Part shown: piece after piece, positions 16,260-24,577 of the stretch
Layout: each line of letters starts with the position of its first letter
Numbering within the stretch: the stretch's first letter is position 1
Origin: Collinsella aerofaciens
GTDB taxonomy: Bacteria > Actinomycetota > Coriobacteriia > Coriobacteriales > Coriobacteriaceae
DNA: 64,000 nucleotides
Assembly: GCA_008671135.1 (NCBI GenBank)
Contig: RQAP01000002.1
Location: 1-64,000, forward strand
Direction of reading: 5' to 3'
Translations under genes and position numbers: made by a program
The notes under the pieces: model-generated
The model's input: only the letters and a program-made list of their open reading frames with translations
What the model was told of the DNA's origin: nothing
Databases searched by the model: none

Positions 16260-18139
16260 TCACCCGCCCTCGGCATCAAGACGATCATGCGCAGCTGGCC
16301 GGGCTCGCCCTCAAGGCGGTATGCCACGTTGCGCCCTTGCAGAGCGCTTTCGAGCTCTTGCGCAGCGGGCGTCTGCGAAAGATCTGCATCATCGTTGGAA
16401 AAAAGCGTGGCGCGCAGCTCGACACTGCATCGGTCATGGTCGCCCAAGTGATACATAAGCGCCGGATGGTCGGTGGTGTAGGCAAAAAACGCAAAGTCAT
16501 ACACGCAGTCGTACAGGGCACTTACCATACTGGCGTGCATCGGGCGCCGTATGGCGATAATCGAGGCGCAATCGATATCGATGGTGCGCAGGTCGCTTGC
16601 GAGCTCGTTGGCAATGAGCTGAATGCGGTCGCGATCAAAACCGCTCTCCCCGTGCTGTGCCAACGTGAGCGACCCTTTGCGCTTGCAATAGGCGACGAGC
16701 ATCTTGGCGCGCTGCAGCATGCGGTAACGCTCGTGCGAAGACGCTTCGTCGGTCAACGGCGGCAGCGAGCTCAGCAGGTCGTACATCCCTTTGAGCGCGC
16801 GGGCAAGCGCCTGGTCCACGTCTTGGACCAGCAAGGTCTCGGCCTCTTGATCTGCCAAATGCGTCTTAAGGTCGTAGTCGGCGGCGAGCAGCTCGTTTTG
16901 ACGCTGCAGCTCCATGCGACGATGTGCCAGCTCACGGTTAAGCTCGTTGAGCTCCGACACGTCTTGGGCAAGCAGGGCCGATCCGCCCAGCAGTGGGAAG
17001 GCACGGTACATCACATCGGGATCGGACGCCACGGCAAAGGCATGGGCGCGGCCGTGCTCCTGGGTCCGCAACTCCTCGCGCACGCCTACCGGCGTTGGCT
17101 TTGACACCGGCGTGGCATAGACCTCCTGCAGGTCGCGCGTTAGAACTTTGAGGTCAAGCGGCAAGGTGTCGAAGATGCCGGCGATGTCGTGATACGACGG
17201 AACGACACCGCAATCGAGACAGATTTCCATCGCCACCACGCACAGGACGCAATAGACGAGCGAAAAGTTGAGCCTCCATGCCCAGGGCACGCGCAGAGCA
17301 TATGAGATGGCAAAGAAAGCGCCGCCCAGCAGCACGAGCGCCGCCGTGCCCGAGAAACGCTGGATGCGAAAGGACGAGGACCGACCAACCAGGATAAAAA
17401 AGGCCACGAAGTTAAAGGCCGTCCACACTAAGACGGCGAAATAACCCCAGCCGTACGTGTAATCGTTGCTCCAGGTGTCGCTTGTACGGTCAAAGCGGAA
17501 GACCTGCTGGTGAAAATCGTTGGTGAGCACAAATCCGATAAGCAGGATGGCCGCAATCCACAGCGCAACGCAGTAGCGGCGACCCAGGCGGTGTTGCTCC
17601 AGGCCCGCAAGGCGCAGACCACACAACTGGTAGAGCAGCGGAATGAGCGTCATGGGCACGTAGTACAGGTACCACAGCACGGTGGCATAGAACGGCGTGA
17701 ACGACTTGTACTTGAGAATGACTTCGATCATCCACAGGGCGCAGATGGAGGCGATGGCAACAAGGCGGCGGCGCAACACATAGTCCAAACAGCGCAGATA
17801 GACCGATACGCCCCAGATCGAAAATGCAATTGCGGCAACAAGCAACGGCAGAGAGCTCGAATGGACGAGCGCATCCACGACCTCTTCGGACACCTCGCTA
17901 TAGGCGGGCACGGCGTTAGAAAGTTTGGGGTCGAAGGCGAACAGCGCCGGCAAGACTGCCAAAAGCATGAGGAACATCGCGGTGATGACACCGGCGATAG
18001 CAAAGACGCGGTGGCGGTACACCTGATGTGTTATGCCAACAAGGAATCGCGGCATGGCGAAGAGCCTGCCGCCCCTGGGATCCGCCACGGGTGCGGATCG
18101 GGCGGCCGCGTTGCCGATATGTCGCTCGCGGGTACCCAT
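16256..18139 (-). CDS. 7TM-like membrane protein with degenerate kinase-like end
   Basis: 627 aa. Residues of about 40-310 hold roughly eight hydrophobic segments, like the 7TM or 'histidine kinase N-terminal' sensor class. A PAS-like part and a long coiled coil (about 390-460) follow. The C-terminal 150 residues are placed like a kinase core, but I see no phospho-His box and no N or G boxes, so kinase activity is doubtful. It is translationally coupled to a full kinase and a response regulator, so it is probably an accessory sensor. The chosen ATG (18137-18139) has no ribosome site but lies nine bases after a TACACT box, which suggests a leaderless mRNA. Confidence 0.75.
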   Translation of the reverse strand: MGTRERHIGNAAARSAPVADPRGGRLFAMPRFLVGITHQVYRHRVFAIAGVITAMFLMLLAVLPALFAFDPKLSNAVPAYSEVSEEVVDALVHSSSLPLLVAAIAFSIWGVSVYLRCLDYVLRRRLVAIASICALWMIEVILKYKSFTPFYATVLWYLYYVPMTLIPLLYQLCGLRLAGLEQHRLGRRYCVALWIAAILLIGFVLTNDFHQQVFRFDRTSDTWSNDYTYGWGYFAVLVWTAFNFVAFFILVGRSSSFRIQRFSGTAALVLLGGAFFAISYALRVPWAWRLNFSLVYCVLCVVAMEICLDCGVVPSYHDIAGIFDTLPLDLKVLTRDLQEVYATPVSKPTPVGVREELRTQEHGRAHAFAVASDPDVMYRAFPLLGGSALLAQDVSELNELNRELAHRRMELQRQNELLAADYDLKTHLADQEAETLLVQDVDQALARALKGMYDLLSSLPPLTDEASSHERYRMLQRAKMLVAYCKRKGSLTLAQHGESGFDRDRIQLIANELASDLRTIDIDCASIIAIRRPMHASMVSALYDCVYDFAFFAYTTDHPALMYHLGDHDRCSVELRATLFSNDDADLSQTPAAQELESALQGRNVAYRLEGEPGQLRMIVLMPRAGE

Positions 18140-18252
18140 AGTGCTTTTAGTGTACCGGCAGATGGGTCGAAAAAGCGGGCCGCATGTCCCAAAATCCGCA
18201 GACGGCAAGGCGCCCGGCAGCCTCCCCCGTCTGGCACTTCCCGATATCCGCC

Positions 18253-18303
18253 CGCCCCAAACCACCGCAAAGGAGACAGGCACCTTTGTGGTGGTTTGGG
18301 GCG
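18253..18303. repeat. REP-like hairpin, 21-bp arms
   Basis: Arms CGCCCCAAACCACCGCAAAGG and complement (20 of 21 pair) enclose AGACAGGCA. It lies just after the stop of the DUF4867-like gene and may shape its 3' end. A shorter relative with the same CCGCAAAGG / CCTTTGTGG core is in the mgtA leader. Confidence 0.8.
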
Positions 18304-18308
18304 ATGCG

Positions 18309-18953
18309 CTAGTCCACGGTGATGTCGAGGTTCTTGCCGATGAGGCCTACGTAGCCGCCTTCGGCTGCCTTGGGGCTGTCAGCATGGCAGAGGACCCACT
18401 TGTCGGCCTTCCAGTAGCAGTAGCTGTCGCCGGCCGCAGGCATGTCGGCCGCGACCTCGGGGCGCGGGCCGTTGGTGCCGGCGGGCAGCGCCACCATCAC
18501 CTGGAAGCCACCGTCGTCGACCATGCACGGCGTGTAGTGGAGCGTGGTGTTGAAGACTTCGACGACCGTACCCGCCGGCACGCGAAACGCCTTGACACAC
18601 GCGGTGTCGAGCTTGCCGTCCTCGATCTCCCAGCGATGCGCCACGAGCAGGATAAAGTCGCGAGCGCCCAGGTTGAATTCGCTCGCGCGGTGATACTCCA
18701 GGCAGTTGAGCTGCGTGTTGTGGCCGTTGCACCAGCCGAGCTGGAAGGGACGGCCGCCAAACATGAGAAAGCCCAGTTTATCGGCATCTTTGACGCCCTC
18801 GAGCTCCGGCGCGCTTGCTACGTACTTGCTGCCCTCGGGAATGGGCGTGGCTGAGAGCGCCTCGAGCACGGGCGACGTGAGCTCGGACGGAACGTCATCC
18901 CAAACGTTGCCATAGGATTTGAACTCGGGATCGTTGACAGAGTAGATATGCAT
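18309..18953 (-). CDS. DUF4867-like protein
   Basis: 214 aa, cytosolic, with no membrane segment. The composition and the many short beta segments suggest a cupin-like fold, and the sequence resembles the DUF4867 family, whose members often neighbour sugar or sugar-acid metabolism genes. No catalytic residues can be assigned. The ATG at 18951-18953 is preceded by AGGAG at the right distance. A GTG two codons earlier would overlap that site. An inverted repeat lies directly upstream. Confidence 0.7.
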   Translation of the reverse strand: MHIYSVNDPEFKSYGNVWDDVPSELTSPVLEALSATPIPEGSKYVASAPELEGVKDADKLGFLMFGGRPFQLGWCNGHNTQLNCLEYHRASEFNLGARDFILLVAHRWEIEDGKLDTACVKAFRVPAGTVVEVFNTTLHYTPCMVDDGGFQVMVALPAGTNGPRPEVAADMPAAGDSYCYWKADKWVLCHADSPKAAEGGYVGLIGKNLDITVD

Positions 18954-18962
18954 GTTCACTCC

Positions 18963-18988
18963 TGTTCGTAAATGTGACTATACGAACA
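18963..18988 (-). promoter_or_regulatory. Operator-like inverted repeat
   Basis: TGTTCGTA and TACGAACA (18963-18970 and 18981-18988) are separated by 10 bp and sit next to the ribosome site of the DUF4867-like gene. Such spacing suits a dimeric repressor, which is not identified. Confidence 0.5.
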
Positions 18989-19035
18989 TTCTAGAACAAA
19001 CATGAGCGATTTTGAACGCTCGTCCCGACCAATCA

Positions 19036-19069
19036 ACAAAAAGGCGCCCCCGCATAAGCGAAGGCGCCC
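19036..19069 (-). terminator. Intrinsic terminator of luxS
   Basis: On the minus strand GGCGCCTTCGC pairs with GCGGGGGCGCC (two internal mismatches), followed by TTTTTG. It lies 30 bases after the luxS stop. Confidence 0.85.
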
Positions 19070-19097
19070 AATGCACGCGTTTTGGGCGATAAAACCC

Positions 19098-19586
19098 TTA
19101 CGCCTGCTGATAGTGCAGATGCTTCTCGTCGATATCGGCCAGGTCGCGGTCGAGGTAGCGACGCGCAAGCCAGTTGGCCATGGGGAGGTTCTGGTCCAGG
19201 TAGTTGCCGCATTCCTCGGGAGCGGCACCGGGAACATCGCCCTCAAAACCGGCGACAAACTCGAACAGCTCACGCACGAGCGGCAGAATCTCCTCGCTCG
19301 TCACTTCGCCAAATACGACGAGGTAAAAGCCCGTGCGGCAGCCCATGGGGCCAAAGTAGACAATGCGGCCCGACCACTCGGCATGATTGCGAAGGAACGT
19401 CGCGCCCAGGTGCTCAATGGTGTGGCACTCGGCGGTGTTCATGACCGGCTCCTTGTTGGGCGTGGTCAGGCGCAGGTCAAACGTGGTGACGGCGGCACCG
19501 GTCGCCGGATCGCGATCGATGCGGCTCACATACACGCCGGGCTCAAGCAGCAGATGATCAACGGAAAAGCTGGCGATGCGCTCCAT
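19098..19586 (-). CDS. luxS: S-ribosylhomocysteine lyase (LuxS)
   Basis: 162 aa. It splits S-ribosylhomocysteine to homocysteine and DPD, the precursor of autoinducer-2. The metal site H-T-I-E-H (residues 55-59, after N-T-A-E-C) and the later Cys in P-M-G-C-R-T-G-F-Y are intact. GAGAGGATC precedes the ATG. Neither pfs nor metE/metK is next to it. It has its own terminator, so it is probably monocistronic. Confidence 0.97.
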   Translation of the reverse strand: MERIASFSVDHLLLEPGVYVSRIDRDPATGAAVTTFDLRLTTPNKEPVMNTAECHTIEHLGATFLRNHAEWSGRIVYFGPMGCRTGFYLVVFGEVTSEEILPLVRELFEFVAGFEGDVPGAAPEECGNYLDQNLPMANWLARRYLDRDLADIDEKHLHYQQA

Positions 19587-19610
19587 GGCAGATCCTCTCG
19601 ATAGTCAAAT

Positions 19611-19679
19611 TGGGACGGGGCTCTTTTAGCTGGTTCGAATGGTCGCACCAATCATACCAGTCAAAAAAGCCCCGTCCCA
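19611..19679. repeat. Long imperfect palindrome between luxS and the nucleoside hydrolase
   Basis: 24-nt arms starting TGGGACGGGGCTC pair at 21 positions around 21 bases. Read on the minus strand it follows the nucleoside hydrolase stop (19690), with T-rich stretches inside the arms, so it may end that transcript. Confidence 0.7.
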
Positions 19680-19689
19680 AAAAGACAAC

Positions 19690-20664
19690 TTAGCCAAGGA
19701 CGCGGGCCATACGTGTCTTGAACTCGGACAGGAAGCGCGGAGCATCCACGGTCAGTGCCACAAGCGCGCTCTTGTCCGGATCGGACAGGCGGCGCTCATC
19801 GCAGATGGTGCGGCCGCGATACTCGCCTAGCAGATCAACACGCAGATTGCAGCCGAGCGCACCCACGAGCGTAGGGTCGATCGCCACGGCAACGGCCAGA
19901 GGATCGTGCAGCGCACAGCCACCCAGGTAGGGTGCGTTCATCTCGTACGAGCCAATGTAGTGCTCGACCATGCTCGCAAATGCGCAGCCCGCCATGGTGC
20001 CCGAGCCCGTCCAGCCGGCAATGTCGCGGCGTGTGAGCACCACGCGATGCGACACGTCCAGACCCACCATGGTGAGCTTACGGCCCGAGCGCAGCACCGC
20101 GTCGGCTGCCTCGGGGTCGCTCGCCATGTTGGCCTCGGCGCCCGCGCTCACGTTACCGGGCACGGTAAGGGCGCCGCCCATCACGACCACGCGGCCAATG
20201 GACATCATCGCCGCCGCATCGCGCTCCAGGGCGAGTGCCAGGTTGGAGAGCGGGCCAGTCGCTACGTAGACCAGATCGGGACCATAGGTGCGCGCGGCAT
20301 CGATCAGATAATCGACCGCAGCGTTGCCGTCGGCCGAGGTCGCCCCCACCGACTCGTAGGGCGACGCGGGCACGCTCGCGCCGCCGATGCCGTTCTTGCC
20401 GTGAATGAGCGCGGTGGACGCCGGCGGCGTATAGGGCTCAGTCGCCTGCAGAGGACGGTCGGCACCCAGGTACACCGGAACCTCGGGGCGACCCAGCAGA
20501 TCGAGCACCGCCAGGCAATTGTGCGCCGATTGCTCGACGCGCACGTTACCAAAGCACGTGGTGATGCCCACGAGCTCCACCTCGGGGCTCGCGATGGCAT
20601 AGGCCAGCGCCATCGCATCGTCAACACCCATATCCAGATCAAGGATCAGCTTCTTGATTGCCAT
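19690..20664 (-). CDS. Inosine-uridine-preferring nucleoside hydrolase family
   Basis: 324 aa. It would cut N-glycosidic bonds of nucleosides to give base and ribose. The Ca2+-binding N-terminus reads L-D-L-D-M-G-V-D-D-A-M-A-L: the D-x-D-x-G-x-D-D pattern is kept, with Met where Thr or Pro is common. Later motifs (M-G-G-A, N-x-x-x-D-P-E-A and the C-terminal H-D-P-L-A) are present. The next gene, 30 bases upstream on the same strand, is a ribokinase, so together they would salvage ribose from nucleosides. Confidence 0.92.
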   Translation of the reverse strand: MAIKKLILDLDMGVDDAMALAYAIASPEVELVGITTCFGNVRVEQSAHNCLAVLDLLGRPEVPVYLGADRPLQATEPYTPPASTALIHGKNGIGGASVPASPYESVGATSADGNAAVDYLIDAARTYGPDLVYVATGPLSNLALALERDAAAMMSIGRVVVMGGALTVPGNVSAGAEANMASDPEAADAVLRSGRKLTMVGLDVSHRVVLTRRDIAGWTGSGTMAGCAFASMVEHYIGSYEMNAPYLGGCALHDPLAVAVAIDPTLVGALGCNLRVDLLGEYRGRTICDERRLSDPDKSALVALTVDAPRFLSEFKTRMARVLG

Positions 20665-20694
20665 TGTTCTACTCCGCTTCTCCGTCTTTATCGT

Positions 20695-21657
20695 TTAACC
20701 AAACCAATGTTCAACTTCGGCGCGCGTGGGAATCGATTGCTGAGCGCCCAGGCGCGACACCGTCACTGCCGAGGCGCGAGCACCCGCAGCCATGCACTCA
20801 AAGAGCGGCAAGCCCTCTAGGCGAGCGGCCGCCAACGCGCCGATAAACGTATCGCCGGCGGCCGTGGTATCGACTACCGTACTCGAAAGTGCCGGCATGC
20901 GCAGCAGCTCGCCGTCATCGCCGAGCGTAACCGACCCGGCGCCGCCCAACGTGATGACCGCAGCTCCGGCACCCTTGTCGAGCAGCGCATTGAGCGCGGC
21001 GACGCAACTCGCATCATCCGTGGGCAGAATGCCCGTCAGCACCTGGCACTCGGTCTCGTTGGGGCAGACCAGGTCGACCGCGGACCAGGCCTCCGCAGGC
21101 ACATCGCAGGCAGGCGCCGGATTAAAGACTGTATAGAACCCGAGCTCGTGAGCGCAAACAAGCGCCTCGGCCGTCGCTACAAGGTCACATTCACCCTGGG
21201 CGATAAAGACGCTTCCGGCAGCCGGGGCAATCTTGCTGGCGTCACTATCGAGTTCATCGGCCACCAGACGCCTCAGCGCGCGGGCAACGTCCTCGCCCGC
21301 AAGCGCATGGTTGGCGCCCGGCGACAGCACGATGCGGTTGTCTCCCTCGCAGCGAATGATGGTCGCCGTTCCCGTCTCCACATCATCGCGATGCACTACA
21401 AAGTCACAGTCCACGCCGGCGTCTTGGAGCCCCGCCACGAGCGACGCGCCGAACGCGTCGCGACCGACCGCGCCGATCATGTGCGTGCAAGCGCCCATAC
21501 GCGCGGCAGCTACGGCCTGATTGGCGCCCTTGCCGCCGGCGTTGGTGATAAACCCGCTGCCGCCGACGGTCTCGCCCGCACGCGGTATGCGCTCGCACGC
21601 CACCGAAAGGTCCATGTTCATGCTGCCGAACACCGCAACGATGCCGCGATCTGCCAT
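20695..21657 (-). CDS. rbsK: Ribokinase
   Basis: 320 aa PfkB-family sugar kinase. Signatures are the N-terminal G-S-x-N-x-D and [11 protein letters not shown] motif and the C-terminal D-T-T-A-A-G-D-T-F with the catalytic Asp. GAGGAGG precedes the ATG at 21655-21657. It phosphorylates ribose to ribose-5-phosphate, which fits with the nucleoside hydrolase encoded directly after it. No ribose ABC transporter is nearby. Confidence 0.93.
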   Translation of the reverse strand: MADRGIVAVFGSMNMDLSVACERIPRAGETVGGSGFITNAGGKGANQAVAAARMGACTHMIGAVGRDAFGASLVAGLQDAGVDCDFVVHRDDVETGTATIIRCEGDNRIVLSPGANHALAGEDVARALRRLVADELDSDASKIAPAAGSVFIAQGECDLVATAEALVCAHELGFYTVFNPAPACDVPAEAWSAVDLVCPNETECQVLTGILPTDDASCVAALNALLDKGAGAAVITLGGAGSVTLGDDGELLRMPALSSTVVDTTAAGDTFIGALAAARLEGLPLFECMAAGARASAVTVSRLGAQQSIPTRAEVEHWFG

Positions 21658-21843
21658 GGAAACCTCCTCATCTGCGGGCCTTATGCCCACCGCAGCCGTC
21701 GATCGTGCACTCTCGCACCCCCTATAACTTTAGTTCACTTTGATGTGGACGCGCGCTTGAGCTTGCGCCAGCAGCAAGCATTCACAGGAGCAGGCAGCTA
21801 CAATGAAGGCGTGCTGATTATTCTCGTCATTGGATGATGTTTT

Positions 21844-24060
21844 ATGGAACAACTCTCGCAATCGGGCTCGCGCGGTCGACGCCGCACGGGCAACGAGCCG
21901 GCGCCGCACGAACGCGTGAAGGGCGAACGCCGTGCCAACGAACCGCGACGCACCGTGAGCCCCCATCGTGCTTCTGCCAACAACGCGGGCCGCGCCAACA
22001 CTCCCGCCGAGGAGCAGACGCCTGCTCGCCCTAAGTCCCGCTACATCCCTGCCCTTGACGGCCTGCGCACGCTTGCCGTCGTCGCGGTGGTGCTCTATCA
22101 CCTCAACCTCACGTGGGCGCAGGGCGGTCTGCTCGGCGTCACGATCTTCTTTGTGCTTTCGGGCTATCTGATCACGCGCTTGCTGCTCAACGAAGTCGCT
22201 AAGACCGGCCGCATCGACCTCAAGAGCTTCTGGATCCGCCGCATCCGTCGCCTGGTCCCCGCCGTGGTGACCGTCGTGGTGGTGACCTGCGCGCTGTGCA
22301 CCGTCTTCAACCACGTGATGCTCACCAAGATGCGCCCCGACATCTTGCCGTCGCTGCTGTTCTTTAACAACTGGTGGCAGATTGCTCAAAACGTCTCGTA
22401 CTTCAATGCTCTGGGCGACCCCTCACCGCTCACGCACTTTTGGTCGCTTGCCATCGAGGAACAGTTCTACCTGATTTGGCCGCCGCTGCTGTTTGCCATG
22501 GTATCCATGCATGTGAGCAAGCCCAACACGCGCCGCGTGGTTCTGGGCCTTGCCGCGGTATCTGCCCTCGCCATGATGGTGCTTTACAACCCTGCCGCCG
22601 ACCCCAGCCGCGTGTACTACGGCACCGACACCCGCGTGTTCTCGCTGCTGCTGGGTGCCTGGATGGCCTTTATCCCCGATCGCGACCTGGCGCCGGTGCG
22701 TCTCGCTCATCGTTTGGGGCTCAATCGCCTGGCTGGCGCCGCCAAGCACGGCAAGAACGCCGAGGGCAAACCTGGCGAGAAGGCCGACGAAGCAGCCGAG
22801 ACCGCCCCGGCACAGCCGAGCGCCCTCGTGCGTTTTTGGTCCTCGCCCGCATCCATCGATGTGTTGGGCGTCGTGGGTCTGGTTGGCCTTGCCGCCATGG
22901 TCGCGCTCACCAACGGCTACACCGCCTTCCAGTATCGCGGAGGCACGCTGCTGTGCTCGATCCTCACGCTCATGGTCATCGCGGCCTGCGTGCAGCCCCA
23001 GGGAATGGTTGCCCGCGCGCTATCCGCCGAGCCACTCGTGTGGGTTGGCAAGCGCTCCTACAGCATCTACCTGTGGCACTATCCGCTGCTGCTCCTCATG
23101 AACCCGGTCGCCAACATCAACGATACGCCGTGGTGGCAGTACATTTTGCAGGTGTTGTTGGTGGTCGCCGTGGCAGAGTGCTGCTATCGCTTTATCGAGA
23201 CTCCGTTTAGGAAGGGCGCCTTTGGGCGCACCGTCGCCGAATTCCGCGATGGCACCACCACGCCCGCCAACTGGGCACGCACGCACATCCCTGTCTGCGC
23301 AGCCTGCGCTGTCGTGTTGGTCGTTGCACTGGGCGGCCTGATCTTTGTGCCCGAGACGTCTGCGCTGAGCGGCGAGGGCGCCGAAGTTCTGAACAAGGAA
23401 GCCAAGAACACCGCGCCCACCGACCAGCAGGCGGCCGACGACACCGACAAGGACAACGACGGCTTCCCCGATGGCTCCTACGATCTGCTTATGATCGGCG
23501 ACTCCGTGTCGCTGCGTGCCGTAGACACCTTTGACGGCGTGTTCCCGCACAGCCATATCGATGCCGAAAAGGGCCGCCAGTTTGATGCGGAGCGCGCGAC
23601 ATTTGAGGGCTATATCCAGCAGAACCTTGCCGGCAAGATCGTGGTCTTTGCCCTGGGCACCAACGGCTTGGTAACCGACGACCAGATCGACGCCATCATG
23701 GCCGATGCAGGAGATAAGCGTATTGTGGTGTTTGTGAACACGCGCAGCCCGCAGCCGTGGGTTGGCTCTACCAACCAGGCCATCGCCAACGCCGCTACGC
23801 GCTACAAGAACGTGCGCGTTATCGATTGGTACGGATACAGTGCCAACCGCAACGACCTGTTCGATGGCGATGGCACGCACCTATCGACCACTGGCGTGAC
23901 TGAGTACCTCAACTTGATCCACGATGCCGTCAAGAAGGACCTGCCCGTACACCCCGAGGATCACGTCAACGATCCGCAGCCGGCAGCCGTCAAGTCTGCC
24001 ACCGACGCACTCGTCAATGCGCTCGCTCTCAAGCCGCACAAGCTGGGCACCGACAAGTAA
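21844..24060 (+). CDS. Membrane O-acyltransferase fused to SGNH domain (OatA-like)
   Basis: 738 aa. A basic, disordered N-terminus (1-65) leads to an acyltransferase-3 membrane domain with about ten segments (about 70-460) and the family's early motif A-L-D-G-L-R-x-L-A-V-x-x-V-x-x-Y-H. After one more segment and a short spacer, a C-terminal SGNH hydrolase-like domain (about 540-710) has I-G-D-S-V-S-L with the nucleophile Ser and a D-G-T-H-L-S block with Asp and His. This layout is that of peptidoglycan or polysaccharide O-acetyltransferases. The ribosome site is weak. An insertion rich in Ala, Lys and Glu (about 300-330) interrupts the membrane domain. Confidence 0.9.
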   Translation: MEQLSQSGSRGRRRTGNEPAPHERVKGERRANEPRRTVSPHRASANNAGRANTPAEEQTPARPKSRYIPALDGLRTLAVVAVVLYHLNLTWAQGGLLGVTIFFVLSGYLITRLLLNEVAKTGRIDLKSFWIRRIRRLVPAVVTVVVVTCALCTVFNHVMLTKMRPDILPSLLFFNNWWQIAQNVSYFNALGDPSPLTHFWSLAIEEQFYLIWPPLLFAMVSMHVSKPNTRRVVLGLAAVSALAMMVLYNPAADPSRVYYGTDTRVFSLLLGAWMAFIPDRDLAPVRLAHRLGLNRLAGAAKHGKNAEGKPGEKADEAAETAPAQPSALVRFWSSPASIDVLGVVGLVGLAAMVALTNGYTAFQYRGGTLLCSILTLMVIAACVQPQGMVARALSAEPLVWVGKRSYSIYLWHYPLLLLMNPVANINDTPWWQYILQVLLVVAVAECCYRFIETPFRKGAFGRTVAEFRDGTTTPANWARTHIPVCAACAVVLVVALGGLIFVPETSALSGEGAEVLNKEAKNTAPTDQQAADDTDKDNDGFPDGSYDLLMIGDSVSLRAVDTFDGVFPHSHIDAEKGRQFDAERATFEGYIQQNLAGKIVVFALGTNGLVTDDQIDAIMADAGDKRIVVFVNTRSPQPWVGSTNQAIANAATRYKNVRVIDWYGYSANRNDLFDGDGTHLSTTGVTEYLNLIHDAVKKDLPVHPEDHVNDPQPAAVKSATDALVNALALKPHKLGTDK

Positions 24061-24083
24061 CCTGCAGCGCAAACTTCCCACAT

Positions 24084-24121
24084 CCGGAGGGGGTGTCTGC
24101 CACGGCAGACACCCCCTCCGG
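24084..24121. repeat. 18-bp perfect palindrome after the acyltransferase gene
   Basis: Arms 24084-24101 and 24104-24121 pair fully with only two bases between, giving one of the most stable hairpins in the window. No T-run follows, so it may be a transcript end protected by structure rather than a classical terminator. Confidence 0.8.
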
Positions 24122-24266
24122 CAGTTAGGGACACTCCTGGCGCAGCCAATGAAGACCTCTACGGATGAATTCCAGGCCGCTCCGTCGCTCCAGACATCGT
24201 TTCCGCGCCTCGTGCCCGCCCCAAACAATCAAAACAAGCCCTTTTCGCCGCACCCTCAAAGGTCTG

Positions 24267-24494
24267 TGGGCAAAAAAGGGCAAATATGAGTACTGTTACC
24301 ATTTTAGTAGCAGGCAAAACCACCCAAAATGACGTCCGAGCGACCCCTACAACCCCCTAAAGCAGCCAACCTGACTGGTTTAAGGCGTATTGGAGCCAAT
24401 TTTAATGAACATACTAAAGGCTATGTTCATTATCTTTTAGGATGTAAATGCTATTCACTTAGCAACAGTACTCATATTTGGCATTTTTTGTCCA
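24267..24494. mobile_element. 228-bp MITE-like element with 35-bp terminal inverted repeats
   Basis: Terminal arms 24267-24301 and 24460-24494 match at 30 of 35 positions and share CAAATATGAGTACTGTT. The inside is AT-rich compared with its surroundings and has its own 10-bp perfect hairpin (24404-24413 with 24422-24431). It has no reading frame. Size and build suit a non-autonomous element. I could not find a clear target-site duplication. It fills the 517-base gap between two genes together with the palindrome at 24084 and the terminator at 24525. Confidence 0.65.
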
Positions 24495-24524
24495 TTGCTA
24501 TATAACTAACACCCTATAGCAGAC

Positions 24525-24559
24525 AAAAAACAGGCCGCAGCCCATCGCTGCGGCCTGTT
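24525..24559 (-). terminator. Intrinsic terminator of the NRMT-like gene
   Basis: On the minus strand a 12-bp perfect stem (AACAGGCCGCAG / CTGCGGCCTGTT) is followed by TTTTTTG. Confidence 0.92.
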
Positions 24560-24577
24560 CGGAAGCAAAAGTGGGCG

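Noticed and set aside
24084..24121. Classical terminator for the acyltransferase gene
   Set aside because: Very stable stem but no T-run on either side, so I list it as a palindrome only.
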